In this document: positions 23,048 through 31,917 of the stretch, in pieces | Layout of the letters: every line of letters starts with the position of its first letter | Position numbering within the stretch: the stretch's first letter is position 1 | DNA from: Chryseobacterium sp. 7 | GTDB lineage: Bacteria; Bacteroidota; Bacteroidia; Flavobacteriales; Weeksellaceae | DNA length: 64,000 bases | Assembly: GCF_003663845.1 (NCBI RefSeq) | Contig: NZ_RCCA01000001.1 | Location: forward strand, 248,001 to 312,000 | Direction of reading: 5' to 3' | Notes under the pieces: generated by a model | Seen by the model: the letters and a program-made list of their open reading frames with translations, nothing else | Database searches by the model: none | What the model was told of the DNA's origin: nothing | Made by a program: the position numbers and the translations under genes

Positions 23048-25077
23048 AGGGTGAAGTTTAGAATAAGTTTAAAGTTTCTTCCTGGCATCGGATAATTAAT
23101 CACAACATCATAGTATTGATTGAAAATATTATTCATCTCAAGGCTTACTTTAAATTGATGATTTGCCCAGTTGAATTTTTTCTGAACAGACAGATCGTGG
23201 GTATACCAGGGCTGCACATAATTGTATTGAATATTATCCTGATTCACATCATATCTTTCTCCTACGTACATCGCACTGTAATTGAAACTCCAGTCTTTAT
23301 AATCTGCCATCAGACTGAATGATCCGCTATGCCATGGTGTATAAGGAATCTGATTCCGGTAAAAAGTATCTTCAGGATCACTCATATCTCTTGCACTTTG
23401 ATATGTGTAGGAAAGCAATGGTCTAAGGGTTACTTTTCCCAGCTGAAATTCAGTCTGAAGATTTACATCAGCTCCTATGATTTCAACCATCCCCAGGTTC
23501 ATCATCAGCCATCGGAACATACTTCCGTTGGGTGCGGCTACAATTTTATCCTGAACCTTGTTATAGTAACCGTCTACTTTAGCATAAAAGGTTTTAAAGA
23601 AACGATCAGTATAATTCTTTTGATAGGTAAATCCCACATCATACTGATTGGTAAATTCCGGCTTCAGGTAAGTGTTTCCGATATTGGTATAGTACAAATC
23701 ATTAAAAGTGGGAAGTCGGAAAATTCTTTTATAAAATGCCCTAAGGGTAAGATCCGGGATTATCTCTGGCTGATAGCTCATAAAAACAGCTGGAGTCCAT
23801 TCTCTGGCATCTCCCGGTCTTTTATTTTTTCTTACTTCCTCAAATGTAAAGGTTCCTAAAAGGCTTGCCAGAATTTTGAATCTGTTCCATTGATAGGTTG
23901 TTGCCAATGCAACCAATGTGGTATAACGGGTAGGATAAGAAAAGTTATCCAGATTGGCGTCCAGATTATTGTACTGAAAATCTCCACTCAGATTGACATC
24001 CCAATTGGGCGTGATTGAATAGATATTGGATGAAGAAAGGTAAAGCTCTCTTTGAATATAAGTGTTATCGGTATGAATAATAGATTGTGAACGAACCGTA
24101 TCCATGAAATGGGTATAATCGTAAGCGAATTTTGCTTTCAGCTGTGTTTCAAATTTTGGAAACAGTTTCTTTCTCAGGTTAGCCTGTACAAAATAATTTT
24201 CATCGGAAAGTCTCGCTCCTCTACCTCCGAAACGTCCATTTACAATAGGAGCAGGCATTCCACGGTCTGAAATATATCCGTATCCTCTGATATTCCAGCT
24301 TCCGTTATTTAAAGTTCCATTTAAAGAAGTTTCAAAACGCTTTGCTTTAATATCTGAATCCTGCCTTTTTGCAATCGTATCATAAGCCTGCTGACCGTCT
24401 GGATATTTCTTTGCATATCGAAATCTGTAGATTCCGTCACTCTGCATAAATTCTCCGCTGAAGCTGGCAGAAACCCTGTCTGAAATCTTCTGTTCCAATC
24501 GGAATGAAGGATTAAAAAGATCAATAGAAGCACTTTTTGCTCTTATAATGAGATTAGTTTTTCTGTTTCCTTTAAATACGGGAGTTTTAGGCTGTAAATA
24601 AATAGATCCCGAAGAACCGAAGTCTTTTGCCGGCTGAAAAATCTCACTTTTCTGTCCGTTATATAATGATATTTCTTCCAGATCATCCAAAGAATATCTT
24701 CCCAGATCTACCAGTCCGTTTTGAGCATTTCCTAATTGAATTCCATCATAGAAAACACCTACGTGCTGACTTCCCATACTTCGGATATTAATGGTTTTCA
24801 AACCACCCAAACCTCCATAGTCTTTGATCTGAACACCGGAAAAATACCGCAAAGCATCTGCAACAGATTGACTGTTCAGTCTTTCCAGCTGCTCGCCCTG
24901 TAAGGTCTGTGCAGGAAGGATTTCTTTAAAATTCTTTTTATAAAGATTGATTCCTTTAATGGTCTCTTCCTGTAAACTGTCTTTTTTCTTAGTTTGAGAA
25001 GACAAAAGTTGGGATGTTATCACCAGTATGATGAAAACAGCTTTTTGAATTGCCGAAGTAGTTAGTTTTGCCGCCAT
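23044..25077 (-). CDS. btuB: BtuB-like TonB-dependent cobalamin receptor
   Basis: From the start chosen at 25077 the protein has 677 residues with a signal peptide (MAAKLTTSAIQKAVFIILV...). An in-frame ATG at 25143 would add 22 residues ahead of it. A plug domain (about 45-165) shows PAQTLQGEQLERLNSQSVADALRYFSGVQ and IRSMGSQHVGVFYDGIQLGNAQNG. A 22-strand-type barrel follows, ending MPGRNFKLILNFTL with terminal Phe/Leu. It is the first gene after a cobalamin riboswitch and overlaps the BtuG-like gene. TonB-driven uptake of cobamide across the outer membrane is the inferred role. Confidence 0.85.
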   Translation of the reverse strand: MAAKLTTSAIQKAVFIILVITSQLLSSQTKKKDSLQEETIKGINLYKKNFKEILPAQTLQGEQLERLNSQSVADALRYFSGVQIKDYGGLGGLKTINIRSMGSQHVGVFYDGIQLGNAQNGLVDLGRYSLDDLEEISLYNGQKSEIFQPAKDFGSSGSIYLQPKTPVFKGNRKTNLIIRAKSASIDLFNPSFRLEQKISDRVSASFSGEFMQSDGIYRFRYAKKYPDGQQAYDTIAKRQDSDIKAKRFETSLNGTLNNGSWNIRGYGYISDRGMPAPIVNGRFGGRGARLSDENYFVQANLRKKLFPKFETQLKAKFAYDYTHFMDTVRSQSIIHTDNTYIQRELYLSSSNIYSITPNWDVNLSGDFQYNNLDANLDNFSYPTRYTTLVALATTYQWNRFKILASLLGTFTFEEVRKNKRPGDAREWTPAVFMSYQPEIIPDLTLRAFYKRIFRLPTFNDLYYTNIGNTYLKPEFTNQYDVGFTYQKNYTDRFFKTFYAKVDGYYNKVQDKIVAAPNGSMFRWLMMNLGMVEIIGADVNLQTEFQLGKVTLRPLLSYTYQSARDMSDPEDTFYRNQIPYTPWHSGSFSLMADYKDWSFNYSAMYVGERYDVNQDNIQYNYVQPWYTHDLSVQKKFNWANHQFKVSLEMNNIFNQYYDVVINYPMPGRNFKLILNFTL

Positions 25078-25201
25078 TAGCTCATTTAGTATCATGAAGA
25101 CGCTAATGGATGTAAGAATACAACGACAAAGCACAGCTGTCACTGCACAGAATCATTGATGTCCTAAGCTTTATTCCACGAAAGCGTCAAACGATTATTT
25201 T

Positions 25202-25362
25202 CTGGCAGGTCTTCTGACTTACTCCATTTTTGAAATCCTTCCCATTAAAAAACAGTGGATATATTCTTCAAAAACTTTGGTGTGGAGCTTACAGCAGCGG
25301 GTCTGTTCCGGATTCTCACCGGATTCCCTTTTAAGAGCTTTTTAGGGCTCACCAAATTCCCG
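25202..25362 (-). promoter_or_regulatory. Cobalamin riboswitch
   Basis: On the minus strand the classical elements appear in order: GGTGAG, GGGAATCCGGTGAGAATCCGG, ACAGACCCGCTGCTGTAAG, the B12 box segment TCCACTG, and AAGTCAGAAGACCTGCC. It lies 125 bp before the BtuB-like gene and should shut the operon when cobalamin is plentiful. Confidence 0.95.
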
Positions 25363-25392
25363 CAAAGATAAATAATTATTCCTAATCCCCAA
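25363..25392 (-). promoter_or_regulatory. Promoter of the cobalamin operon
   Basis: On the minus strand TTG (25390-25392) and TATCTTTG (25363-25370) are 19 nt apart, a perfect Bacteroidetes promoter. Transcription would begin at the 5' edge of the riboswitch. Confidence 0.8.
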
Positions 25393-25415
25393 TTAAAATC
25401 ATGATTCATAAACAA

Positions 25416-25439
25416 TTAAAGCTCCCGAAGGAGCTTTAA
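25416..25439 (-). terminator. Terminator after the outer-membrane barrel gene
   Basis: TTAAAGCTCC-CGAA-GGAGCTTTAA, a perfect 10-bp stem with a four-base loop, 24 bp after the stop at 25464. It is symmetric and has little T-run. Confidence 0.65.
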
Positions 25440-25463
25440 CGTGGTTTTTTCAGGGGTTTGTCT

Positions 25464-26411
25464 TTAAATTCCAATATTCAGAAAAATACTGAACCTTGAT
25501 TTTGCTTCAATATCGCCACCTGCCAAATGAGTATACATGGGAAGCATCACTTCACTTCCTAAACTCAGCTTTTTATAAGAAGCTTCAAATCCCAGTTTTC
25601 CGTATAAAGCACTTCCAGCCGTATTGGGCAATGCTTCATCAAACTGTTTGTTCTGAGCATACACTTCTCCCTGAACACCCGTCTTTACAGAAAAAATAGA
25701 TTTTTCATTTCCCGCAACCTGATAAAAACCCGTCGCTGCATAATTCCACTGATTTCCAAAGCGGTAATTTTTCTTATTCTCTGTTTTGATAGTATAATCT
25801 GTATTGACCAATACGGCCACTTTATCTTTTTGAAACTTATAATTCAAAGCGGCCTGATAATCCCAACTTCCGGTTCCCAGCTGAAAACTCGGATTGACTC
25901 CGGATGCTCCTTTTTCATCAAATTTTCCAAGCGGAATTTTCACTCCCAAGCCTCCACTCAGGTGATGAAAATTATTTTTAGAGCTCATCAGCTGGTAAAT
26001 TCCCATCAGATTCAAATCCCCAATTCCATTAATTTTAATATCTCCCTGCATGGTTTTCTTTTCATGGAAATGGAATGGAAGGCTTGCGTAAACACTCAGT
26101 TTTTTAGTCAATGGAATTTTTCCCCAAAGCTGTAACGTATTAAAATACTGATCCTGCGTAAGATCTTTTACAAATAAGTTTTCTTTTGCTTTATAATGCT
26201 GGGCAAAGTATTTGATTCCTACAAACTGCGGATTCAATAAAGATTCAAAGCCGGAAGAACCATTTCCTGCCGCACAGCCACAGGCATCACAATCCTCATC
26301 AAAATCGAATCTGCTAAAGCTATTTGGAGCGATATAAGCACTGTCTTTAATAGTCTTTGCCTGATTCAGGTTACATAGGATCAAACTTAGTATTACTATA
26401 ATCTTCTTCAT
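25464..26411 (-). CDS. Outer-membrane barrel with Cys/Asp-rich N-terminus
   Basis: This 315-residue protein has a signal peptide (about 1-18). The mature N-terminus has a metal-binding-like segment, FDEDCDACGCAAG (about 37-49). The rest is alternating amphipathic strands typical of an outer-membrane channel/transporter family (YFNTLQLWGKIPL, GLGVKIPLGKF, FEASYKKLSLGSEVML) with a C-terminal aromatic/hydrophobic end (RFSIFLNIGI). It follows an MbnH-like peroxidase gene by 12 bp and lies in the same operon as MbnP, so a role in copper or other metal export or uptake is likely. The family function is not established. Confidence 0.65.
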   Translation of the reverse strand: MKKIIVILSLILCNLNQAKTIKDSAYIAPNSFSRFDFDEDCDACGCAAGNGSSGFESLLNPQFVGIKYFAQHYKAKENLFVKDLTQDQYFNTLQLWGKIPLTKKLSVYASLPFHFHEKKTMQGDIKINGIGDLNLMGIYQLMSSKNNFHHLSGGLGVKIPLGKFDEKGASGVNPSFQLGTGSWDYQAALNYKFQKDKVAVLVNTDYTIKTENKKNYRFGNQWNYAATGFYQVAGNEKSIFSVKTGVQGEVYAQNKQFDEALPNTAGSALYGKLGFEASYKKLSLGSEVMLPMYTHLAGGDIEAKSRFSIFLNIGI

Positions 26412-26423
26412 GTCTTCTATAAA

Positions 26424-27470
26424 TTATTCTGCAAATTTTGGATTGGATATAAAACTTTTATCCGATAATGTTTTCAGGAATGCAATGATCGACTGTTTTT
26501 CCTGGCTGTTCATGGCAATACCTATATGACCATTCTGTTTCAGCTGAGGATCAAGATTGGCATTATCTTCTACCTGATCTGAATAAAAATTGAGCACTGC
26601 ATCTAAGGTGTAAAATCTTCCGTCATGCATATAAGGTGCTGTATATTCTACATTTCTCAAACTTGGAACACGAAATTTCATCCAATCCACCTGATTAAGG
26701 GAAACTCTGTAACGCCCTGCATCCTTGAATTCTGTATTGTAATACATTCCCGTGTTTCTGAAACTCTCATCGGTAAACAGTTCTCCGCTATGACAGGAAG
26801 CACACTTCTGCCCGAACAAAACCATTCCCTGAGATTCTGCTGAAGTCAGTTGTTCTTTTCCCTGCTTGAATCTGTCGTATTTTGAATCTGCAGAAATCAA
26901 CGAAGCCATAAACTGCGACAATGCTTTCAGAATTCTTTCTCCGGTAATGGTTTCGTCTCCGTAGGCTTCCCTAAACAGTTTTTTATACTTCTGATCATCT
27001 TTTATTTTCGAAATCGCTTCCGGTATGGAACTGTCCATTTCATTAACATCTGTAATCGGGCTGATCGGCTGTTCATTCAGATTATGAATTACACCGTCCC
27101 ACATATATCTTTTCAAAAAAGCCATATTCTGAATAGGTGGTGCATTCCTGATTCCGATTCTATCGTCAACTCCATGACTTACTGTGTGACCGTGATGGGT
27201 AAAAGCATTTTCCTGAATATGACAGAAACCGCATGAAATGGTATTATTTCGGGACAATCTGCCTTCATAGAATAATTTTCTTCCCAGCTCTACTCCATTT
27301 TTAGTCACCGGATTAATTGATTCGTCAAATGTCATTTCCGGAAAATAAGATGGAAACTGCAGGTTATACGCTTCATCTTTTTCCAATGGCTGTATCACCT
27401 CATCTGTACAGGAAATACAGCTTAAAATAAATACAAGAACCAGTATTGTTTTTACAAAAAAATTAATCAT
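26424..27470 (-). CDS. Di-heme cytochrome c peroxidase (MbnH/MauG-like lipoprotein)
   Basis: This 348-residue protein has a type II signal (Cys21). Two heme c sites are visible: CGFCH (80-84) and CASCH (223-227), the spacing of bacterial di-heme peroxidases of the MauG/CcpA group. Its partner gene directly upstream encodes an MbnP-family protein and overlaps it by 8 bp. In that pairing MbnH oxidises a tryptophan of MbnP to kynurenine, creating a copper site. The same reaction is inferred here from the pair, not shown. It acts in the periplasm. Confidence 0.85.
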   Translation of the reverse strand: MINFFVKTILVLVFILSCISCTDEVIQPLEKDEAYNLQFPSYFPEMTFDESINPVTKNGVELGRKLFYEGRLSRNNTISCGFCHIQENAFTHHGHTVSHGVDDRIGIRNAPPIQNMAFLKRYMWDGVIHNLNEQPISPITDVNEMDSSIPEAISKIKDDQKYKKLFREAYGDETITGERILKALSQFMASLISADSKYDRFKQGKEQLTSAESQGMVLFGQKCASCHSGELFTDESFRNTGMYYNTEFKDAGRYRVSLNQVDWMKFRVPSLRNVEYTAPYMHDGRFYTLDAVLNFYSDQVEDNANLDPQLKQNGHIGIAMNSQEKQSIIAFLKTLSDKSFISNPKFAE

Positions 27471-28293
27471 TATGAACGTGATCTACTTTAAACATTTTTG
27501 TAAGGTTATTGGTAACATCTACCAGGTGTTGGTTTGAACCCATCAGCATATCATTACCAGTGGCAAGAATAAGCGCCTTATCTCCGCTCAGAAACTGGTT
27601 CAGGTCTGCCAGAATATGAACAGAAGGGCGAATCTGACCTGTTACTCTTGCTGTTGTAGGAAGATTCAATGTGATTTCGCGGTATAAATCAACCTGTTGA
27701 TTAGCCGTTACATTTCCCATATTTCCGGTATGATTCATGAATTCCTTTGAAGGAGCATCATTTCCATATTTCCCTTCCAGTTTTACAAAAATATAACCGG
27801 CAGCCCATGACCATGTCATTCCCTTCTGTTTGGCTTTTGTCCAGAATTCAGCCTGCCCGTCTTGTCCTAACAAGTATGCTTTCTGGCTGACACCTAATCC
27901 GAATTTTATTTTCTTATAATTATTTTTCGGAACACCATCCAGATTAAGGTATATAATTCCGGCTACAGCATCTGCCTGATCTACGATAAAAGCTCCTTTA
28001 TCAGGGTTGTTTTCATTGTATTTGAATTCATTTCCATTCTCGTCTATCAGTGAGATGTTACTGATTACATATTTCAAAGCAGAAAAGTTATGTTTCTGTC
28101 CGTTAGAAGATGTCTGAGTTGTTTGATTCAAGACAATATCCCCAACATTATTAAATCCGTTTTCAAATTTGATCTGGAGTTTTCCGGGGGTTGTATCCTG
28201 TGGATTTTCGTCATCTCTGCTGCTTTCGCAGGCTACAAAAGAGAATAAAGTAAAGGCAATTAAGAATAGTGATAAATATTTAGAAATTTTCAT
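27463..28293 (-). CDS. MbnP-family copper-binding lipoprotein
   Basis: The start chosen at 28293 gives MKISKYLSLFLIAFTLFSFVAC with lipobox (Cys22); an upstream in-frame ATG (28359) adds a non-signal extension. The 276-residue protein has the MbnP pattern: LQIKFENGFN at the start, FSALKYVISNISLI, and the conserved MTWSWAAGYIFVKLEG (tryptophans that MbnH can oxidise). His-rich C-terminus (DHVHND). The next gene is the di-heme peroxidase partner. Copper binding in the periplasm is the family role; not proven here. Confidence 0.85.
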   Translation of the reverse strand: MKISKYLSLFLIAFTLFSFVACESSRDDENPQDTTPGKLQIKFENGFNNVGDIVLNQTTQTSSNGQKHNFSALKYVISNISLIDENGNEFKYNENNPDKGAFIVDQADAVAGIIYLNLDGVPKNNYKKIKFGLGVSQKAYLLGQDGQAEFWTKAKQKGMTWSWAAGYIFVKLEGKYGNDAPSKEFMNHTGNMGNVTANQQVDLYREITLNLPTTARVTGQIRPSVHILADLNQFLSGDKALILATGNDMLMGSNQHLVDVTNNLTKMFKVDHVHND

Positions 28294-28478
28294 TGTTGAT
28301 TTTTTAAGTTGAATTATAATTTTTGAATGCAGAAACATTTTTTTTTCCACAAAAGGCATGAAAGGTTCTTACACTTAAATTATTTTTAAGTGACGGATTT
28401 TATGCATGATAAAAACACTCAAGCTTTTAATTTATCTAAGCTTAAGTAACTTTTGTGGTTGAATAGTGATAGGTATAC

Positions 28479-28847
28479 TTAAAAAACCGGTGGTTTGAAA
28501 ATGTGGGTAAGAAACAGAAAAGAATAAGCTGTTTCGTAGGTGAAGTTGAAATTGAAAAACGACTGTTTTTCAGTAGTATTGATCTCTGTAGTCTCCGGCA
28601 GAATATAGGTATCAAGGATTTTCTGTCCTGAGTTTTTGAGTTTCTGAAAGGGTGAAGATTCCGAATCATTGGTTTTGGCCAGCTCTTTACTCAGGTAACA
28701 TTTTCCGTTACAGTGAATCTCCGGCCTGGATTTATTAATACAGAGAACTTTAACAATATAATCATAATTTACAGCATACTCTACCACGAGCACTAAAGGT
28801 CGTAGCACCATATAAAAGGTAAAAAGTATGCTGTAAAATAATTTCAT
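28479..28847 (-). CDS. Small membrane protein with CNGKCYL motif (paralogue 1)
   Basis: This 122-residue protein starts with a hydrophobic segment (MKLFYSILFTFYMVLRPLVLVV, about 1-22) that is a membrane anchor or signal. The conserved block is EYAVNYDYIVKVLC INKSRPEIHCNGKCYLSKELAKT, with three Cys (about 36, 46, 50). The C-terminal half is variable. A paralogue lies at 30797-31171. It starts 4 bp before the stop of the superoxide dismutase gene upstream. The CxGKCY motif and location suggest metal binding, but I know of no assigned function. Confidence 0.6.
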   Translation of the reverse strand: MKLFYSILFTFYMVLRPLVLVVEYAVNYDYIVKVLCINKSRPEIHCNGKCYLSKELAKTNDSESSPFQKLKNSGQKILDTYILPETTEINTTEKQSFFNFNFTYETAYSFLFLTHIFKPPVF

Positions 28848-28851
28848 CAGA

Positions 28852-29526
28852 CTATTTCTTGCTTATCGCTTCGTCATATCTTCTGCTGATTTCTTTCCAG
28901 TTGGTAACGTTCCAGATCGCAGTCAGATAATCTGCTCTTTTATTCTGATATTTCAAATAATAAGCATGTTCCCATACATCAATTCCGAAGATAGGAGTTC
29001 CTTTCTCTTCCACTACATCCATCAAAGGATTGTCCTGGTTAGGAGTAGAAGAAACGAATAGTTTTCCATTTTTATCCACAGAAAGCCATGCCCATCCCGA
29101 TCCGAAACGGTCTGCTCCGGCTTTAGCCATTTTTTCTTTAAAAGCATCTATACTTCCGAAAGTTTCAGTGATGGCTTTTGCCAATTTTGCTGAAGGTTGT
29201 GTATTTTTCTGAGGCGTAAGAACGGTCCAGAACAATTCATGGTTGTAATGTCCGCCTGCATTATTTCTTACTGCAGCCGGCAGTTTGGAAACATTGGAAA
29301 GAATCTGGAACAAAGTTTCTTTTTCCTGTGGAGTCCCCGTAATCGCTTTATTCAGGTTCGCTACATAGGCTGCAGCATGCTTTGAATAATGAATTTCCAT
29401 CGTTTGGGCATCAATATTCCCTTCCAAAGCATTATAAGCATATGGCAGAGGTGTCTGCTTAAACTGAGCCAGTGTAAACTGAGCCGCAAAAACTGCACTT
29501 AAAGCAGCTATTTTCAAAATCTTCAT
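28852..29526 (-). CDS. Exported Mn/Fe superoxide dismutase
   Basis: This 224-residue protein has a Sec signal peptide (1-20, TLAQ), so it acts outside the cytoplasm. Metal ligands are H46 (MEIHYSKH), H96 ([10 protein letters not shown]), D183 and H187 (DVWEHAYY). The [10 protein letters not shown] segment (160-169) carries the Gln typical of Mn-type enzymes, so it is Mn or cambialistic. It is next to copper-handling genes. In the periplasm it would protect the metal and heme proteins from superoxide. Confidence 0.93.
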   Translation of the reverse strand: MKILKIAALSAVFAAQFTLAQFKQTPLPYAYNALEGNIDAQTMEIHYSKHAAAYVANLNKAITGTPQEKETLFQILSNVSKLPAAVRNNAGGHYNHELFWTVLTPQKNTQPSAKLAKAITETFGSIDAFKEKMAKAGADRFGSGWAWLSVDKNGKLFVSSTPNQDNPLMDVVEEKGTPIFGIDVWEHAYYLKYQNKRADYLTAIWNVTNWKEISRRYDEAISKK

Positions 29527-29566
29527 AACGTTTTTGTTTATGGTTTAACAATGTTTTTTATTAAGC

Positions 29567-29709
29567 GGGAAGATGGGAGATGGAGGCTGGAAGCAATTTA
29601 TTTTTAAAGAATAACTTCTTCAACTTCTATTTTGCTTTTACAGCTATCTTAAAAATCGCCAGAGCTTCATCGTCTGGAATAACTTCCAGCTTCAAACATC
29701 CGGCTTCCC
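29567..29709. repeat. Short inverted-repeat element (MITE-like, 143 bp)
   Basis: The ends GGGAAGATGGGAGATGGAGG (then CTGGAAG) and the complement GGGAAGCCGGATGTTTGAAG (then CTGGAAG) are similar inverted repeats. No ORF lies inside. Such elements are scattered in flavobacterial genomes; scatter is not testable in this window. Confidence 0.5.
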
Positions 29710-29715
29710 TCCTCT

Positions 29716-30393
29716 CTATTTCAATAATTTCTTAATATCCTCAATCAGAATTTCTCTATCGGGGTGGTATTTTCCTGTCAGCATTGGTGTTTTACCTTCC
29801 GGATCTCCGTAATTCAATCCTGAATAATACAGAATGGGCATATTTTCTTTGTTATATCTGCATCGGATATTTCCGTCCTGATCTACCAGTGCAATCATTC
29901 CGCTGTGGTTCAGGCTTTCTCCTTCATCTTCTTTATCACCTACGTAAATATTAAATTTATCTGCAAGATTCCCGATATAAGTGCGGTCTCCGGTCAGGAA
30001 ATGCCAGTTCGGAGATGTTGCTCCTATTCTTTGGGCATGTTCTTTCAGTGCTGATGGAGTATCGTTTTCCGGATCAATGCTGATGGAAATAATACCGAAG
30101 TTCGGATCATTAATCTGATTCTGAATAGCCTTCATATTGGTATTCATCACAGGGCATATTGTAGGACATTTGCTGAAAAAAAATTCTACGAGATATACTT
30201 TACCCAGCATATCTTTATTGGTAATTTTTTTACTGCTCTGATCTGTGAGTTCAAAATCAGGAACTTTCATCACGGTGTAAAGGTTCTTTTTAAAATACCC
30301 CATTCCTACCCCTATTCCCAGGAAAAGCAACGCAAATACCGCAATGGGTATGATCACTTTACTCTTATTATTGTTCTTTTTATTTTTGGGCAT
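29716..30393 (-). CDS. SCO1/SenC-family copper chaperone
   Basis: The start at 30393 gives MPKNKKNNNKSK and a single membrane anchor (about 12-33); an upstream ATG at 30435 would add 14 residues overlapping the previous gene. The periplasmic thioredoxin-like domain carries CPTIC (CxxxC copper site), SISIDPENDTP and the ligand His in LNHSGMIALVD. Sco proteins deliver copper to cytochrome oxidase CuA or act as thiol-redox factors. Its start overlaps the YHS lipoprotein gene by 14 bp, so they are in one operon. Confidence 0.88.
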   Translation of the reverse strand: MPKNKKNNNKSKVIIPIAVFALLFLGIGVGMGYFKKNLYTVMKVPDFELTDQSSKKITNKDMLGKVYLVEFFFSKCPTICPVMNTNMKAIQNQINDPNFGIISISIDPENDTPSALKEHAQRIGATSPNWHFLTGDRTYIGNLADKFNIYVGDKEDEGESLNHSGMIALVDQDGNIRCRYNKENMPILYYSGLNYGDPEGKTPMLTGKYHPDREILIEDIKKLLK

Positions 30394-30655
30394 ATTTCTC
30401 AGGGCTTTTTTTGAATTCAAGTTTGCAGGATACACTGCAAAAACCGTACGTTTTATTTTTATATACAGCAGTATCTTTAATAGATCCGGCTGTTTTCATG
30501 TGGCAAATCGGATCTTCTTCATTCACCACCTGTACATTTTCTACATGCTTTCCTGAAGAGTCCATATGGCTCGCATGCTTTACCTGAGGCGTTTCCTTGG
30601 TACACGACAGTAATGATATCGACAGCAGTGCGGTCAAAATAATAGGAGATTTCAT
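30380..30655 (-). CDS. YHS-domain lipoprotein
   Basis: This 91-residue protein has a lipobox (LLSC, Cys18). A His/Met-rich spacer (VKHASHMDSSGKHVENV) is followed by a YHS domain (about 48-88): DPICHMKT, YKNKTYGFCSVSCKLEFKKSPEKY. The two Cys clusters (C51, then C73 and C77) are the metal ligands known from heavy-metal YHS domains. It is upstream of the Sco gene and overlaps it. Copper binding in the periplasm is inferred. Confidence 0.8.
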   Translation of the reverse strand: MKSPIILTALLSISLLSCTKETPQVKHASHMDSSGKHVENVQVVNEEDPICHMKTAGSIKDTAVYKNKTYGFCSVSCKLEFKKSPEKYAQK

Positions 30656-30796
30656 TTTAATGTTAAATTGAAATTAATAATATTAAATAAAGTGATGATA
30701 CAATGCACAAGTCTGAGAAAACACGGAATTCCTCAATGTATTTTAAATGCATAGTGTATCTTTAATGACTTTCATTTCATAAACTAAAAATATAGT

Positions 30797-31171
30797 TTAC
30801 AATAAGAATGAAGCCAACGGAGGATGGAATATCCTTGAAAAGTATTCTGAAGAGTGAGAATTAAAATAACTGGAGTCTGGAATTTCAGAAAGTGATTCTG
30901 AGCTCACATGAGATGAGAAAGAAAGGATATCATGAGAAATAAAAACATCTAAGCCTGCAATCTTTATGGTTTGGGAGCTATTGGACTGTTTTTCTGTTTT
31001 TGCCAGTTCTTTTTCTACATAGCATTTCCCTTTACAGGTTGATTGTGGTACGTTTCTGTTCTCACAAAGGTTTTTCACAATATAATCATAGTTCACGGCA
31101 TAGTTTACCAATGGCAAAACGGGACGTATTGCAACAGTAAAAATGATGAATATGGAAATGAATACCTTCAA
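30797..31171 (-). CDS. Small membrane protein with CKGKCYV motif (paralogue 2)
   Basis: This 124-residue protein has a hydrophobic N-terminus (about 1-22) and the same conserved block as the gene at 28479-28847: NYAVNYDYIVKNLC, then CKGKCYVEKELAKTEKQ. The Ser/His-rich C-terminus (SSHVSSES, SHSSEYFSRIFHPP) differs. TATATTTG on the minus strand (31190-31197) is a -7 box 20 bp upstream. It heads the copper operon with YHS and Sco and is likely metal-related; function not known. Confidence 0.6.
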   Translation of the reverse strand: MKVFISIFIIFTVAIRPVLPLVNYAVNYDYIVKNLCENRNVPQSTCKGKCYVEKELAKTEKQSNSSQTIKIAGLDVFISHDILSFSSHVSSESLSEIPDSSYFNSHSSEYFSRIFHPPLASFLL

Positions 31172-31377
31172 CGATTTTGTTCTCTGTTACAAATATACTA
31201 CTTCAAAACTGTTTTACAGATGATTTATGATGAATGTCATTGTGATTGTATACTGTTACCCACAAAAATTACAAAACTGTGCCTATCAAAGGAATCATTT
31301 TATCCCGAACTTTGATTCAAACTTTAGACCTAACCAAAACTTAGTTCTTTATATAAAAAGTTTAATCTTGTTAATAA

Positions 31378-31410
31378 AAGCTTTGCTGATGTCTTTGGCA
31401 GAGCTTTTTT
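31378..31410 (+). terminator. Hairpin terminator in the 31172-31982 gap
   Basis: AAGCTTTGC pairs with GCAGAGCTT, followed by TTTT. No plus-strand gene is seen before it. The 810-bp gap otherwise contains two repeats and the ATPase terminator. Confidence 0.45.
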
Positions 31411-31432
31411 GTTTTTTAAAATGTCTTGTTTT

Positions 31433-31641
31433 GTTGGATAAACGCAAAGACGCAAGTTATTTTTTAATGCTTACTGCTTTAAGGCGCAAGGATTTTATCT
31501 CCGATAAAATTTAATATTACTAATAATGAGACTGAATGAAGCTGATCATTAAAAAGTAATCTTGCTGAAAATCTTTGATTTTCTTGCGTCTAAAAAAAAC
31601 AGCACAATTTTTATCTTCTTTAAGCCTCTGCGATTTCCAAC
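31433..31641. repeat. Inverted-repeat element, tandem copy 1 (209 bp)
   Basis: The copy is bounded by GTTGGATAAACGCAAAGACG and CTCTGCGATTTCCAAC, and carries an inner CTTGCGTCT. It is closely similar to copy 2 (31689-31892) over most of its length, including GCTTACTG, GATAAAATTTAATATT and CTTGCTGAAAATCTTTG. No ORF. MITE-like. Confidence 0.7.
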
Positions 31642-31688
31642 AAAAAATCTGTTATTTTTTTTAAATTAAGTTTTGATACGTGCACGAT

Positions 31689-31892
31689 GTTGGAAACGCA
31701 AAGACGCAAGTTTTTTTAATGCTTACTGTTTTAAGGCGCAAAAATTTTATCTCCGATAAAATTTAATATTGCTAATAATAAGACTGAATGAAGCTGATCA
31801 TTAAAAAGTAATCTTGCTGAAAATCTTTGATTTTCTTGCGTCTTAAAAAATACCACAATTTTCATCTTCTTTGCACCTTTGCGATTTCCAAC
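31689..31892. repeat. Inverted-repeat element, tandem copy 2 (204 bp)
   Basis: Bounded by GTTGGAAACGCAAAG and CTTTGCGATTTCCAAC, an almost perfect terminal inverted repeat. The interior matches copy 1. The copies lie in direct orientation 47 bp apart. Confidence 0.7.
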
Positions 31893-31917
31893 AAAAAAAC
31901 TGTTATTTTTTTAAAAA

